A stretch of DNA of 64,000 bases from JBBQFC01 sp038321615 (GCA_038321615.1 JBBQFC010000011.1:6847-70846); one strand, 5' to 3'. Counted from the first letter of the stretch, positions 52,329 to 63,038 are shown. Numbers and translations: made by a program. Notes: generated by a model from the sequence alone, not told the origin.

Positions 52329-52499
52329 ACGAATACTACGTTTTAGGGTTAGGTTGGCATTGTTACTGATCGTCCTAATTTTCAACAAACCTTGACTTTT
52401 CAATATTTAATGCTTAACCGCCTTTCGATACGGAGCTTTCTGTCAAAAGGTTCGAAAGGTCAGTTTACAAGCGGCCTTGCTATGCCGGGCAATGCCAAA

Positions 52500-54794
52500 T
52501 CAGAAGGGATAACCGATTGCGAAATTTAATACGGTGTTGTTTGTCCACCAAACAGGATCAATACTGTAGCTGTTCAATATCCAACGATCGCCTGCCGGGC
52601 GGTAGGGCACCCGCAAAGGAAACCCCCAATCGAAACGAATCAACACAAAATCAAAATCAAAACGGAACCCGATTCCCGTGTTGAAGGCCATTTCATCGAC
52701 AAAGTCAACGAACTCAAATTTTCCCCCAGGCCTTGTTTCCGATTCGTTTTTCAGCCATACATTCCCAGCGTCGAAGAAGATTGCTATTTCTAAAATATTG
52801 CTCACTCTGGTTCGATTTTCGATATTGTATTCTATTTGAATATCGCCAGTTTGGTCGAAGAAGCTGTTGCCATCCTGTGATTGGTTAAGGTAAGTACCAG
52901 GACCAACAGATTGGGGTGGAAAACCTCTCAAAGAAGAAGCTCCCCCTACAAAAAATTGCTTAGAGAAGGGTAGGGCAGAGCTATTGAGATAAGGCAGGCC
53001 TATGCCCAATATTTGCCTTGTGGCGATCTCATTCTTCCGATTCCATTTGAAATAGGCTCGGAAATCGGTTTGGAATCGAAGGTATTGCGCTAGCGGAACC
53101 CCGAAAAAGGTGTATTGTCCAGCGTCATTTTTTTCGGCGTTGAATAGTTCATTGACTCCGAAAAGTACGTTGCCCATACTTTCTACTGTCCCCCCCGCAG
53201 CCCACCTAAAGAAGGAACCCCGCTTGGCTGCTGGCGCATATGAAAGGCTGTATGCTATACCGGCCAATACTTGATCGTCGAAACTCTCACGGGTGAGAAT
53301 ATTAGCATCGATCAATTCATCTAATCGACCGGAGGATTGAAGCAACCGCACGTAGTCGAAGGAAATGAGCCGGAGATCATTATACAGGTAATCGCCACTC
53401 AACCATTCATATCCGAAACTGGCTCCAAAACTGCTCTGCGCGTAGTAATCGGGCTGGTTGAAAAGGCGGTAGGCCAACCGGTATTTAGTGCTAGGCACAT
53501 TGCCTTTGGTATAATCTTTCCGCAAGGGACCGCTTACACGTGGAATCAGCAAGTTTGCCTGCGTGTCAAATTCATATGATGCTAAACCTTTTCGGGGGCC
53601 AGTGAGTTGCACTTCATACCTACCCACCGTGGTAAAACGAAACTTTTCCGCCCCTCTGAAAATATTGCGGTTGAAATATTCTAATTGTAAACCGGGCCCC
53701 GTAAAATTAGTGGATGTTGTGCTAAGATTAAACTCCGCGCTAAGCGATTGTTTCGGTAGCGGATTGGCCAATAAAAAAGCTTTCAGTTCACGTTTTCCAG
53801 CGCTCGTATCGGCTTCATACCGAATACTTACGAAGTCGAATACGTCCAATTTATTGAGTTGGCGCAAGGTGCGTACTTCGTCTTGCCGCGAGTAGATCAT
53901 TCCGGGTTGCAGCTCAAAGTATGGCTTCAGCTTGGAAGGTTTCAAGTAGAGCTTTTCGGGGTTAATTATCACTTTGATGCTGTCCGAATATAGGGTGTCA
54001 GGGTTCAGGCCTCCAGATATATCGATTGTGGCGCTTGCTAAGGTGAAACGGTCTAATGTGGCTGAAGGGATATTTTCCTTCAAGTTCAAATTCAGCTTTA
54101 CGCGGTGGTTTAGATTGGAGCTATCGGCCTCGAAAAGAATGAATTGCGGGGCGAAATAGTAATATCCCAAGTCTCGAAAACCGTTAGCAAAATTATTTCG
54201 AGCGGTTTCGAGTCGTTCTTTTTGGAAGAGTTCGCCCGACTCGATGATCGGCTCTTTCAGGTGCTCCGCACGTATAATTTGGCAAGGGCCCAAAGGATCG
54301 ACACAGATATTCAGAGAGTCAAACTGATAGGCCGGTCCTGGCATTACACTGTACAGCACGGACAAAGCATGCGCCGAACTATCAAGTTCATAGGCAACTT
54401 TGTTTCGGAAGAAACCATTTACATCGAGTGTACTCTCTATCAATCGAAGGTTCTTGTCCAGATCGACTTGTGAGAAATACGTTGGTTTTTTGCCAATCCT
54501 GTATTTCAAAAAGTGCTTAAACCCTTTTTTTTTATCGGGTTCTTTGGTGCTCAGATAAAACCAAGCCTTGGGTCGCATCCATAAAACACTTGGAGTCGGA
54601 TCGGGTTTCAGCTTGTTATAAGCTTCATCGCGAATGCTTCGAGGCACTGTTTCTACCGTGCTATTATCGTAAGTTATTTCCGCACCATCGTAAAAGTATT
54701 CACCTTTGGGCAATAGTTTATTTGCGGTGCAAGCCGACAGCACCGAGATGCTTGCCAATAAGGCGATCATTTGAAGCTTTGACGCCAGATTCAT
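52500..54794 (-). CDS. tamL: TamL-type BamA-like outer membrane lipoprotein
   Basis: The 764-residue protein has a lipoprotein signal (IALLASISVLSAC, lipobox LSAC). N-terminal POTRA-like domains follow (SQVDLDKNLRLIESTLDVNG, ARNNFANGFRDLGYYYFAPQ, RTLRQLNKLDVFDFVSIRYE). The C-terminal Omp85 barrel carries FFVGGASSLRGFPPQSVGPG, with the lid-loop RGF motif, and an aromatic last strand (NTVLNFAIGYPF). This is the lipidated TamA-like protein of Bacteroidota, predicted to work with TamB in outer membrane assembly. Its ATG overlaps the tamB stop by 4 bases. The reading frame starts right after tamB, which supports the partnership. Confidence 0.88.
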   Translation of the reverse strand: MNLASKLQMIALLASISVLSACTANKLLPKGEYFYDGAEITYDNSTVETVPRSIRDEAYNKLKPDPTPSVLWMRPKAWFYLSTKEPDKKKGFKHFLKYRIGKKPTYFSQVDLDKNLRLIESTLDVNGFFRNKVAYELDSSAHALSVLYSVMPGPAYQFDSLNICVDPLGPCQIIRAEHLKEPIIESGELFQKERLETARNNFANGFRDLGYYYFAPQFILFEADSSNLNHRVKLNLNLKENIPSATLDRFTLASATIDISGGLNPDTLYSDSIKVIINPEKLYLKPSKLKPYFELQPGMIYSRQDEVRTLRQLNKLDVFDFVSIRYEADTSAGKRELKAFLLANPLPKQSLSAEFNLSTTSTNFTGPGLQLEYFNRNIFRGAEKFRFTTVGRYEVQLTGPRKGLASYEFDTQANLLIPRVSGPLRKDYTKGNVPSTKYRLAYRLFNQPDYYAQSSFGASFGYEWLSGDYLYNDLRLISFDYVRLLQSSGRLDELIDANILTRESFDDQVLAGIAYSLSYAPAAKRGSFFRWAAGGTVESMGNVLFGVNELFNAEKNDAGQYTFFGVPLAQYLRFQTDFRAYFKWNRKNEIATRQILGIGLPYLNSSALPFSKQFFVGGASSLRGFPPQSVGPGTYLNQSQDGNSFFDQTGDIQIEYNIENRTRVSNILEIAIFFDAGNVWLKNESETRPGGKFEFVDFVDEMAFNTGIGFRFDFDFVLIRFDWGFPLRVPYRPAGDRWILNSYSIDPVWWTNNTVLNFAIGYPF

Positions 54795-57700
54795 TCCTCG
54801 GGCTTATGGAGGGTTTGATCTTCGCTCCCTTCTTCACGGTCATCTTCTTTTGGTTCTTCGGGTGTTTCCTTATCGGGAAGGGAAGGGATTACAGGATCAG
54901 CTTTAAGAAGGTACCGCCACTGGTCAAAATCGCGGTGGAAAAGTACACCAACTCCTGTTCGAGTAATTCTTCCCACCACAATATCTTCCAAATCTGTTTT
55001 ACTATAAACCTTAAATCGATAGCGGCCGTCGTCTGTTATTTTGTATTCGATCACCACATTTGTCATAATATTATTGCTGCTGCTATTCGCTGCGCTCGAT
55101 TCGAGCGCAACGGTGCTTCCAACACGCACTACGACGCGTTCGTCGAAAAACGATTTGGCCAAATCGATATTTAAGTCGGTATTCCCTTTGCCGGCTCCGC
55201 CGCCGTATGACTCTAAGTCAAAATTGAGGTCAACGCCAGCTACGAGTTTATTGCTCAGAGCATTGAGCTGGTTGGTTAAGATTTTGCTTGCACTGTTTCG
55301 CGCTTGATTGGCCACTAAATTATCACTTCCGCCACCGCCGGAGCTCAAAAAGGTATTAAATACCAGGAGAGCAACAACCTGCTTATTTCGATCATTTTCA
55401 TTTTCATTTATTTGATTCAGCCTCGCTTCGACTGCACCGCCCAGCGCTCCTTTGCTCGCATCGGCAAGTCTTAATTCGAAATTAATTAGGGGATCGTTTA
55501 ATTCTCCTTCTATTTTCATGGCGATTTCAAATGGTAGTTGCTGGCTAAGAGCTGCATTACCGCTGGTATTATTATCGCTCGAGAGTAAATTGCTAATGCC
55601 GGCCTTCGTTCTGTATGTGGCTTTGATATTGAGCGAGGCATCCATTGCATCGCCGTTCCAAATTATGACGCTTCCTTTATCAATGTCAAATTTCTTCTTG
55701 ATTACATCGTAGAGCGTTAATTGGTAAAGTCCATCGGTCACTTCGTAAGTGCCATTTAGTTTTAGATTGCCGGCTCGGTCGTAATTTACAGCGAGTTTTC
55801 CGCCTCCCCGCACCGTGAGGTAATCGCCTGCCACCGTATCTACGATGACGGTGAACCGGGCCGCTTTATCAATTTCGAGTGCACCGCTGAAATCCAAAGT
55901 CTTCTCGAATATGTTGGTAATCGTTTTGTCCACTTTAGATCGAAGCAGGATCGGCGACAAGGAATCTGCGGATTGGTCTTCTTCGATCCAAACTAGCAGG
56001 TCCTCGCTGATTTCTTCGATGTCCGACTCGTCGTCGAGGGCGTAACTCAGATCGGTGCCTTGGGTAATTTTGAGTTTGCTGTCAACGCGAGGTGCGCTTA
56101 AATTTCCCTTCACAGAAATATCAGCATCTATAAAAACTTTACCAAAAAGCATAGGACTATTGGCGCGCTTCAAGTCGATGATTTGAAAATTATTGGCGTT
56201 TATATTTAGGTCGGCATCCTGTAAACTCAAATCATCGTGATTGATAAATCCATTTATTTTGAGTGCGTTTCCGGCCGAGTCGAGTAGGGTAAAGGTGTCG
56301 AACACCAATTTATCGGACTCTAATTTGACCTTTTCATTTTCAATACGGTATAAGGCTCCATTTGCTTTCGCTCGAAGACTAGCGTCGCGCAAGCGCACAT
56401 CGCCAGTGTAAATGGGGTTATTTACGTTGCCGTTTAGGGCAAAATTTGCTTCAGCAATTCCCGAACTCTCACTTATGAAATCGCTGGCAATTAGGGGCAG
56501 AGCGTCCAGATTAAATTGGACTACCTTTCCTGAAAAATCAAGAATTTGGTCTGATGCGACCGTTTTTTGAGATCCGCTGAAATTGAAGTTCAGATCATCG
56601 CCCTTGCCATTCACGCTTGCAAAGGTGTAGTCTGGATCAGATTCAACTTCAAATGTTATTTTACCTAAATCAAAGCCTGCTACATCCAAATTAGTGAGTT
56701 GACCAGAGCCCTTGAGTTCGCCTTCGGGCAATGAAAGGACATTGGCCGAAAGCCGACCTTTAAGCGGATTGATAGGCGTGGCGAGAATCTGACCCAAATT
56801 AGCGAGATCAAACGCCTTTACATCAATTCTTAGCTCCTTGGGTTTGGAGTTGATTTCAATCGACTGCCCTTTCTGTGGTGTAGTGAACACCAAATCGTTC
56901 GATTGGGATTGAAAGTTCCATGTATTTGCTACACTATCGGTGGTCCAATCTTTGTCGGCCAGTTGCAGGGTATCGAGCTGCAAATAAGCCAGAGAGCGGT
57001 CTCCCGCTGCCTTGCGTTTTAGGTTCCCGAGAATTTTTAAATCGACCCCTTCGGTAAATGGATTATCGATCTCAAACCGTAGCCGCGAATTAAGTGCTGT
57101 ACGCAAAGATGCTATGCTAATATTTTCGATAGCAAGGTTATCCACCGAGATATGTCCGATACGAGCATCAAATTGAATTCCTCGTGCGGCGGTCTTCGCC
57201 TTGATCTCTAGCGAATCGAGCTGATAGCTTCCGTAAACTATACCGGGTAGGTCGATCGCCGCTTCAAATTTATCTTTGGCCGCGTGGAGCACTAAGTAAC
57301 CCGAACCGTCTTCTACGCGGGTAAGCTGGGGTAAAAGCAATTCGCGTAGTTCTGGATCGTCGGTAATTTTGAAATCGAGCTCCCAATATGCATTTCGCGT
57401 TTTAAGACTGTCCGCTTCGCCTGTGAGCAGGGTGAGCCAAGCATCTTGGATTTCACTCTGCGTGCCGTAGGCGATAGAACTTAAGTCGAATAAGCTACTT
57501 TTCAAATTTAAGCGTGTAGAGTCTTTTTCACTAAAGACAAAGGCCGCAGTGATGGGCTCTAAATCATAGCGACGATCGCCATTCACCAAAGTGATTTCTG
57601 AAAAGGATGCTGCTCCGCTTTGGGAACTATCAGCCAGTTGATAGTTGCCTTTTAATTTAAATGCGCCGCGGATGTCTTTTTCAGCTAATCCGAGCATACG

Positions 57701-59749
57701 CAAATCTACCCCTTCTACTACCGTTTCGAAATCTGCATAGATATCGGGGTCTATTCTTCCAAAGGCACTTACTGTAGCGACTAGAAAACTGTCGCGGACA
57801 CTCGCATCGAGGCTGAATGAAGGGTATGTAAATTGACCACTTGCAGCAATATTTTGCACTTCTGTTTTTCCGTATTGAAAGGCTGTGATTGTCGCAACAG
57901 CCTTAACATCGGGTAAGGTGTCCTTTATATCGCTTACGGAAAGGAAAAGATCCAAATCGCTGCTGATATCTACGGCCGGGTCAATAAAGTGGGAAAGTAC
58001 GAGCGAGTCGCTCAGGAGCTTCACAGTCATCGGGAATCGACCCGATTTTGCCAACAAGCCGTCGGCTAATAAATGTATCTCTCCATACCGGCTTGAAATA
58101 TCGGCTTCGGCCTTCAGCTTATTCGATCGAAAAGAACCACTTCCGCGGAGATCAATGTTTTCGGGAATCGGCAGACTATCGAGCTCCATAAAGGCAAAAA
58201 GTCCTGTAAAGTCAGATTTTGAGAAGTCGATCGATAAGCTCGAAATAGTTACCATCTCTTTAAAATCTAAACTCGTAACGCCCTTGGCCACCAAAGATGT
58301 ATTGCCTGTGGAAAGTCGGAACCGACTCAGATCGATTGCTTCACCGCGGGTGGATGCATCAACGATCAGTTCAGTCGATTGGTCGGGTAAGTAGCTGGCG
58401 ATAGAGTCGATGGGCAGTATTGAACCGAGAAACCTGAGATCATTCACGTTTTCGAGTTTGGCCTTCGCATTTAGCCTGGCCTTCTGCACTTTGGCAGTTT
58501 CTACGAAGTTTTGGATACCCGCAAATCGAATATCAGCGGTTGCTTCTACAAAGCTCTTTCCACTTTTTACATAAAACTCGGGAATACTTAATCGCTTTGG
58601 GCTTAATGCAAATTCGGCGGAAACTTGATCGGGGATTTCGATGGCATTGAAATTTCCTTCGATCGATTTTAATTTAAGCGCATACAGAGAATCATTAACT
58701 ATTAAATCTTCACTTTCCAAGGCAAAATCCTTCAGATCGACCAAAGACGTAGAACCTTCTCTATACAAAACAGTGATTTTGCTGAGGTCTATGCGATCAA
58801 CGACTAAATCGATAGGGGCGAAAATGTCGTAGGTCATGGCGGTTTCTTCATTGCTTGGCTCAGCAAAACCGTCGAATCGCAAACCTTGAGCGCTCAGAGT
58901 GCTAATGCGATAGCTATTGCTCGCTACATCAACTTTGTCGCTTGCCATAGCCAACTCATCAATCGCTATCTTGTAAACTGCTGCCGAATCGGGCATTTCG
59001 ATCTCGACCTTCACTTCAGCGAGCAATAAATTTTCGAGGGCAGTTTTGATCATCAACGGGGCTGATGAAAGGGTATCTGTCGCAAGCGTGGTATCGGCTG
59101 ATGCCAACCGGTAAAATATTTCAGCTTTATTGAGTTCTAGTTCGCTTACTTCAAAAATCTGTTGCGTTAGGGATACATTTTCCCCAATTACCGTGGCAGA
59201 TTGCAGCACTGCTTGGAGCGAATCGCCCATCCGATCGGATCCATAGCGCAAATCAATGGATTCTAATTGAACAAGATTGACTACCACCTCCCAACTAGCC
59301 GATGAGTCTGTTGCGGAAGCCGTAGTATCGCTCGTTGCGAATCCATCAACCACCCATTGATAGTTCCAAACTCCGGCTTGGTTCTCCCAAATACTTGCAT
59401 CGAGTCCCGCCACCCGCAGACGATCAATTCGAATTTCATTCACAAAAAACTTCCGCCAACCCACGCTCACTTCAATTTTGTCCAAGCTCAACAATTTGAT
59501 ACCAGATTGATTGTAGAGTTTTATATTGCCCAAAGCAACGTAGCCAGGAAGCCGAAGGTCGATATCTTCAATTTTCAAAACACCCCCGGTTTTATCATTA
59601 AAGTAATTTTCCACTTTTCGAAGTGCAAAATCATGAACTACAGGAAGTTGTATAGCAATGGTTAATGCCACGAACAGAGCCAGTACGATACCTGCTATCC
59701 AGAGTATCCATTTTATGGCCATTGTGGCTATCCGTTTAACTTTCGACAT
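54791..59749 (-). CDS. tamB: TamB (DUF490) translocation and assembly module protein
   Basis: The 1652-residue protein has one N-terminal membrane anchor (WILWIAGIVLALFVALTIAI), then an AsmA-like start (VVHDFALRKVENYFNDKTGG), a very long beta-taco of repeated strands, and a C-terminal DUF490 domain (RVGSTVALESSAANSSSNN, VVIEYKITDDGRYRFKVYSK). Proteins of this type bridge the periplasm, probably moving lipid or helping protein insertion together with an Omp85 partner. Bacteroidota TamB proteins are longer than the 1259-residue E. coli protein. It is co-transcribed with the TamL-type gene. Confidence 0.93.
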   Translation of the reverse strand: MSKVKRIATMAIKWILWIAGIVLALFVALTIAIQLPVVHDFALRKVENYFNDKTGGVLKIEDIDLRLPGYVALGNIKLYNQSGIKLLSLDKIEVSVGWRKFFVNEIRIDRLRVAGLDASIWENQAGVWNYQWVVDGFATSDTTASATDSSASWEVVVNLVQLESIDLRYGSDRMGDSLQAVLQSATVIGENVSLTQQIFEVSELELNKAEIFYRLASADTTLATDTLSSAPLMIKTALENLLLAEVKVEIEMPDSAAVYKIAIDELAMASDKVDVASNSYRISTLSAQGLRFDGFAEPSNEETAMTYDIFAPIDLVVDRIDLSKITVLYREGSTSLVDLKDFALESEDLIVNDSLYALKLKSIEGNFNAIEIPDQVSAEFALSPKRLSIPEFYVKSGKSFVEATADIRFAGIQNFVETAKVQKARLNAKAKLENVNDLRFLGSILPIDSIASYLPDQSTELIVDASTRGEAIDLSRFRLSTGNTSLVAKGVTSLDFKEMVTISSLSIDFSKSDFTGLFAFMELDSLPIPENIDLRGSGSFRSNKLKAEADISSRYGEIHLLADGLLAKSGRFPMTVKLLSDSLVLSHFIDPAVDISSDLDLFLSVSDIKDTLPDVKAVATITAFQYGKTEVQNIAASGQFTYPSFSLDASVRDSFLVATVSAFGRIDPDIYADFETVVEGVDLRMLGLAEKDIRGAFKLKGNYQLADSSQSGAASFSEITLVNGDRRYDLEPITAAFVFSEKDSTRLNLKSSLFDLSSIAYGTQSEIQDAWLTLLTGEADSLKTRNAYWELDFKITDDPELRELLLPQLTRVEDGSGYLVLHAAKDKFEAAIDLPGIVYGSYQLDSLEIKAKTAARGIQFDARIGHISVDNLAIENISIASLRTALNSRLRFEIDNPFTEGVDLKILGNLKRKAAGDRSLAYLQLDTLQLADKDWTTDSVANTWNFQSQSNDLVFTTPQKGQSIEINSKPKELRIDVKAFDLANLGQILATPINPLKGRLSANVLSLPEGELKGSGQLTNLDVAGFDLGKITFEVESDPDYTFASVNGKGDDLNFNFSGSQKTVASDQILDFSGKVVQFNLDALPLIASDFISESSGIAEANFALNGNVNNPIYTGDVRLRDASLRAKANGALYRIENEKVKLESDKLVFDTFTLLDSAGNALKINGFINHDDLSLQDADLNINANNFQIIDLKRANSPMLFGKVFIDADISVKGNLSAPRVDSKLKITQGTDLSYALDDESDIEEISEDLLVWIEEDQSADSLSPILLRSKVDKTITNIFEKTLDFSGALEIDKAARFTVIVDTVAGDYLTVRGGGKLAVNYDRAGNLKLNGTYEVTDGLYQLTLYDVIKKKFDIDKGSVIIWNGDAMDASLNIKATYRTKAGISNLLSSDNNTSGNAALSQQLPFEIAMKIEGELNDPLINFELRLADASKGALGGAVEARLNQINENENDRNKQVVALLVFNTFLSSGGGGSDNLVANQARNSASKILTNQLNALSNKLVAGVDLNFDLESYGGGAGKGNTDLNIDLAKSFFDERVVVRVGSTVALESSAANSSSNNIMTNVVIEYKITDDGRYRFKVYSKTDLEDIVVGRITRTGVGVLFHRDFDQWRYLLKADPVIPSLPDKETPEEPKEDDREEGSEDQTLHKPEE

Positions 59750-59767
59750 TCAACAATAAAAGCTATT

Positions 59768-59775
59768 CAAAGGTA
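59768..59775 (-). promoter_or_regulatory. -7 promoter element TACCTTTG for tamB-tamL
   Basis: The minus strand carries TACCTTTG 18 bases before the tamB ATG. No clear -33 element. Confidence 0.4.
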
Positions 59776-59808
59776 TGCCTTTGTTTCTATCTCGGTTTTA
59801 ATACATCT

Positions 59809-61302
59809 TTGCTCAGCGCAGTAATCGCGCCAAATTACGTGCGAAGTAAACAAGCCTTTCTGATCTTTTGCCTAAGCGTCGTGGCTTCCTTTTTCTACCA
59901 TGGCTTCAATTGGCGCGCTTTGAGCGAATCGAATCCCGAAGGCTTACGGAAAGGCGTATCCGTAGCCACCGCCGACGATCCTTCATATCTCGCTCCTGTT
60001 GAGAATTTTATGGCAGGGAAAGGATGGCAAAGCAACGCCATAGGTAGGGCGGCGTGGCTCAGCCGAAGCCCCGGTTATGGAATGATCTATGGATTTTGGC
60101 GGCTTTTTCTTTCCGAAAAATCGGCGCTTGTTGCACTTATTCTTTTTCAAATTCTATTGTGGGCATTTGCGTTAACCAAAATTCCCAAAATCTTCCAGCA
60201 TTTTACTGTTCCTTATGGATTCGGTGCAGCGATATTTATGGCTTGTTGGCCCGCTTTCGGCGGATTTTTATCCTACACGCTTACCGAAGGAGTGAGTCCT
60301 GCTCTCACGCTTTTATTGTTAAGTGCTACGATCTCTGCAAGCCCAAGAGATGTATGGTGGCGGGTAGCTCCAATCGGAGCAATGATTTTGCTTGTTCGAC
60401 CAAGTCTTTTGCCCATCGCGCTGGTAGTACCGATTTTCCTGTTGCTTTCGCTACCCAAACTCCAAGTTTTAAAGTCGGCTGCGGCTTTACTGATTATACT
60501 TCTTCCACAGCTTGGATGGCAGGTGTATATTTCTGTTCGAGCAGGTCAATTGCAAAGCCTCCACCCGATTTATCAAACAGACGCGAATGATCTGTATAGG
60601 CCGCTGCACGGCGATATTTGGAACTTTCACAAATCTTGGGGTCAAGAAGGACACGCCTTTCACCGGCAGATGGAAGGTATATGGACAGCTGCTTCAACGG
60701 GTTCGTCAACCCGCGATGCTGCGGGCCGTGTAGTGGCCGAACTCCCTGTAAACGTTCAATCTTCAGTGGGCGAACAAGCCCTTCTGCACGCATACATTTC
60801 TTACGGCGAAATTCTCGGGCAGCAGCAACCTTTTGTAATCGAGCGGAGCCCCATACCTGGCCTATTAACTGGCGAAGGTGAGCTTTCACTGACTTTTCAA
60901 GATTTTACCCAAACCTATCGACGTGCTCACTGGTTCAATTTCGCAGTGTTTGTCCCAGCGAAAGTTTTTATCCGAATGTCGGCGCATTCCAATCTCAATC
61001 TCTATCTATTTCAAGGTTTCTGGCGGGGCAATTGGATGGTAGAAATTATTCGATTCCTCTCGTTTTGCTTCCATTTTGGAATTTTCTTGTTATTTCCTGT
61101 AGCTGCTTATTATTTGCGTCGGCAACGAATTATTCTATTGCTATCGGCATCTATTTTGGCCTACCAAGCTTATTTGATTTTTGTGCAGCGAGGTATCGAA
61201 GAAAGGTACACAGCGGCCATTTTCCCAATAATGGCGATTTTGGTCATTATCGCCATCTCGAGCTTAGTGAAAAATCTAAGGTTAAAGCATTTCAAAGATT
61301 AA
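59809..61302 (+). CDS. multi-helix membrane protein, GT-C glycosyltransferase-like
   Basis: The frame opens at TTG 59809 (497 residues), with an in-frame GTG at 59839; the true start is unclear because no ATG fits. There are about ten hydrophobic segments (AFLIFCLSVVASFFYHGF, ALVALILFQILLWAFALTKI, FGIFLLFPVAAYYL). An early periplasmic loop has VATADDPSYLAPVENFMAGK and WLSRSPGYGMIYGF, with acidic residues like the catalytic loop of GT-C (ArnT/PMT-like) enzymes, which transfer sugars from polyprenyl carriers. A large loop lies between helices 8 and 9. No sugar-specific motif can be read. It is divergent from tamB and 10 bases before the LOG gene. Confidence 0.6.
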   Translation: MLSAVIAPNYVRSKQAFLIFCLSVVASFFYHGFNWRALSESNPEGLRKGVSVATADDPSYLAPVENFMAGKGWQSNAIGRAAWLSRSPGYGMIYGFWRLFLSEKSALVALILFQILLWAFALTKIPKIFQHFTVPYGFGAAIFMACWPAFGGFLSYTLTEGVSPALTLLLLSATISASPRDVWWRVAPIGAMILLVRPSLLPIALVVPIFLLLSLPKLQVLKSAAALLIILLPQLGWQVYISVRAGQLQSLHPIYQTDANDLYRPLHGDIWNFHKSWGQEGHAFHRQMEGIWTAASTGSSTRDAAGRVVAELPVNVQSSVGEQALLHAYISYGEILGQQQPFVIERSPIPGLLTGEGELSLTFQDFTQTYRRAHWFNFAVFVPAKVFIRMSAHSNLNLYLFQGFWRGNWMVEIIRFLSFCFHFGIFLLFPVAAYYLRRQRIILLLSASILAYQAYLIFVQRGIEERYTAAIFPIMAILVIIAISSLVKNLRLKHFKD

Positions 61303-61312
61303 ATTTGGCTGG

Positions 61313-61867
61313 ATGAATGAACTCCAATCTATAGCTGTTTTCTGCGCTTCGAGCGCTGGTAAGGAACCAAAGTATCTAGCCTTAGCCGCCGCAATTGGTC
61401 GCCAATTGGCGGAAGCAAAACTTACCGTAGTGTATGGTGGCTCTCGCAACGGTATGATGGGCGCTTTGGCCGACGGCGCCATCGCCGCAGGTGGAGCGGT
61501 GATCGGAGTAATTCCTGAACTTTTGGGTGGTAGAGAAATAGCCCATACCGGCCTTACGCGCTTGGACCGTGTAAGCGATATGCACGAGCGCAAAATGTGT
61601 ATGCATGGCTTGAGCGACGCTGTGCTTGCACTTCCAGGCGGATTTGGCACACTCGATGAGCTGGTGGAAATGATCACTTGGCGACAAATGGATATGCACC
61701 AAAAGCCAATAGCACTTCTCAATGCATTCGGATATTTCGATAGTCTTTTAGCCTTTTTTGAGCATGCGCGTGGCGAGGGTCTCATCCGCGATCGAGATTA
61801 TCCAATTTTTTTCGCTTCTGCCGATTTTGATGAAATTCTGCTGCACTTTAAGCATGCCGTAGTCTAG
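61313..61867 (+). CDS. LOG family protein (TIGR00730), nucleoside 5'-monophosphate phosphoribohydrolase
   Basis: The 184-residue Rossmann-like protein has the family start IAVFCASSAGKEPKYLALAA and the signatures VVYGGSRNGMMGALADGA, DRVSDMHERKMCMHGLSDAV and ALPGGFGTLDELVEMITW. The PGGxGTxxE motif with preceding Arg is the active site. Such enzymes hydrolyse nucleoside monophosphates to base and ribose-5-phosphate and are called lysine-decarboxylase-like in older databases. It follows the GT-C-like gene by 10 bases. Confidence 0.92.
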   Translation: MNELQSIAVFCASSAGKEPKYLALAAAIGRQLAEAKLTVVYGGSRNGMMGALADGAIAAGGAVIGVIPELLGGREIAHTGLTRLDRVSDMHERKMCMHGLSDAVLALPGGFGTLDELVEMITWRQMDMHQKPIALLNAFGYFDSLLAFFEHARGEGLIRDRDYPIFFASADFDEILLHFKHAVV

Positions 61868-62132
61868 CGAATATGGATTGATATCAAATGGTTTACCCTT
61901 CAATCCATTTCTGTAAATCATCTTTAGTCCTAAATAGGTTTCCTGAACTTCCTACCCGCACTAAGGCTGATTCAAAAGGAATGGTGCCATTCGGTTTGAG
62001 AACGTGAGTGAGCTTGGTGCTTATTTTTGGTAAGCTTCGGCCTCAGTTCCTGATTTCGAAGCACGAGTAGGCCAGGGGCCTATTCCAATTTAAAATGCGA
62101 GAATTCTTTTAATTGATTCTTGTTTTAGATTC
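61868..62132. other. intergenic region with a short possible coding remnant
   Basis: Between the convergent LOG and PPK2 genes, the minus strand around 62030-61893 can be read as about 45 residues (including LKPNGTIPFESALVRVGSSG and RTKDDLQKWIE). There is no start codon and I recognise no family. It may be the end of a lost gene or chance. Confidence 0.2.
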
Positions 62133-63038
62133 TTACTTCAAAAGTTCTTTTCTTATCTCATTAAATCTTGCCTTTTTTGATTCATCGACCACCGGGAACT
62201 TGAGATCCATATTTGATATGGTGTCGCGGATAATCATAGAAACCAAGGCGCGCATCTTCCATTTATCGTCGGCGGGAATCACATACCAAGGCGACTCGGG
62301 AGTGGAAGTGGCTCGAATCGCTTCTTCAAAGGCCTGCATGTATTTTGGCCAAAGCGCACGCTCCTTCATATCTCCTTCCGAAAATTTCCACAGCTTGTCG
62401 GGTTCGTTCAGCCGATCCAGGAATCGATTTTTTTGTTCTTCCTGAGATACATGGAGGAAGAATTTTAAGATAGTCGTACCGCTTCGCGTCAAGTGCGCTT
62501 CCATATTGTTAACATCCGTGTATCGGCCATACCAAAAGGATTGATCAAAATTATAGGTGGGTAGGGGGCGGGCTGCCAAAAATTCAGGATGCACCTTTAC
62601 CACCAATACTTCCTCGTAATAAGACCGATTAAAGATTCCAATTTTCCCGCGCTCGGGCATCCGCTTCGTATAGCGCCAAAGCCAATTGTGTTCCAACTCT
62701 TCCGTGTTTGGAGCTTTAAAGCTATTTACAGTGACACCTTGCGGATTCACGCCGGACATTACATGCTTGATGGTGCTGTCTTTTCCAGCCGCATCCATGG
62801 CTTGGAGTACAATCAATATCGATCGCTTATCGCTGGCCCATAGCAGTTCTTGAGCTTCTTTCAAGCTTTCTAAATTGGATTTCAAGTAATTTTTGAGCCC
62901 TTTTTTGAGTCCCTTTGCTTCAGCATCCTGCATTTTAGGTGTTCCTTCCCACTTGGTCTTGGCTTCGCTTATGCGAAACGAATCGTTGGTTACCTTGAAT
63001 TGGTTTATAATTTCAGCGCTTTGGGAATTAAGAATCAT
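62133..63038 (-). CDS. ppk2: polyphosphate kinase 2 family protein
   Basis: The 301-residue cytoplasmic protein has the PPK2 Walker A LQAMDAAGKDSTIKHVMSG and Walker B GKIGIFNRSYYEEVLVVKVH. The order and the lid module with Arg residues (EEQKNRFLDRLNEPDKLWKF) fit the polyphosphate:nucleotide phosphotransferases, close to class III, which make nucleoside di- or triphosphates from polyphosphate. It stands alone. It is convergent with the LOG gene and divergent from the DUF2490 gene. Confidence 0.92.
   Translation of the reverse strand: MILNSQSAEIINQFKVTNDSFRISEAKTKWEGTPKMQDAEAKGLKKGLKNYLKSNLESLKEAQELLWASDKRSILIVLQAMDAAGKDSTIKHVMSGVNPQGVTVNSFKAPNTEELEHNWLWRYTKRMPERGKIGIFNRSYYEEVLVVKVHPEFLAARPLPTYNFDQSFWYGRYTDVNNMEAHLTRSGTTILKFFLHVSQEEQKNRFLDRLNEPDKLWKFSEGDMKERALWPKYMQAFEEAIRATSTPESPWYVIPADDKWKMRALVSMIIRDTISNMDLKFPVVDESKKARFNEIRKELLK

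Noticed and set aside
61893..62030. A short possible coding remnant on the minus strand between LOG and ppk2
   Set aside because: It has no start codon and no recognisable family, so I list it only as an intergenic note.
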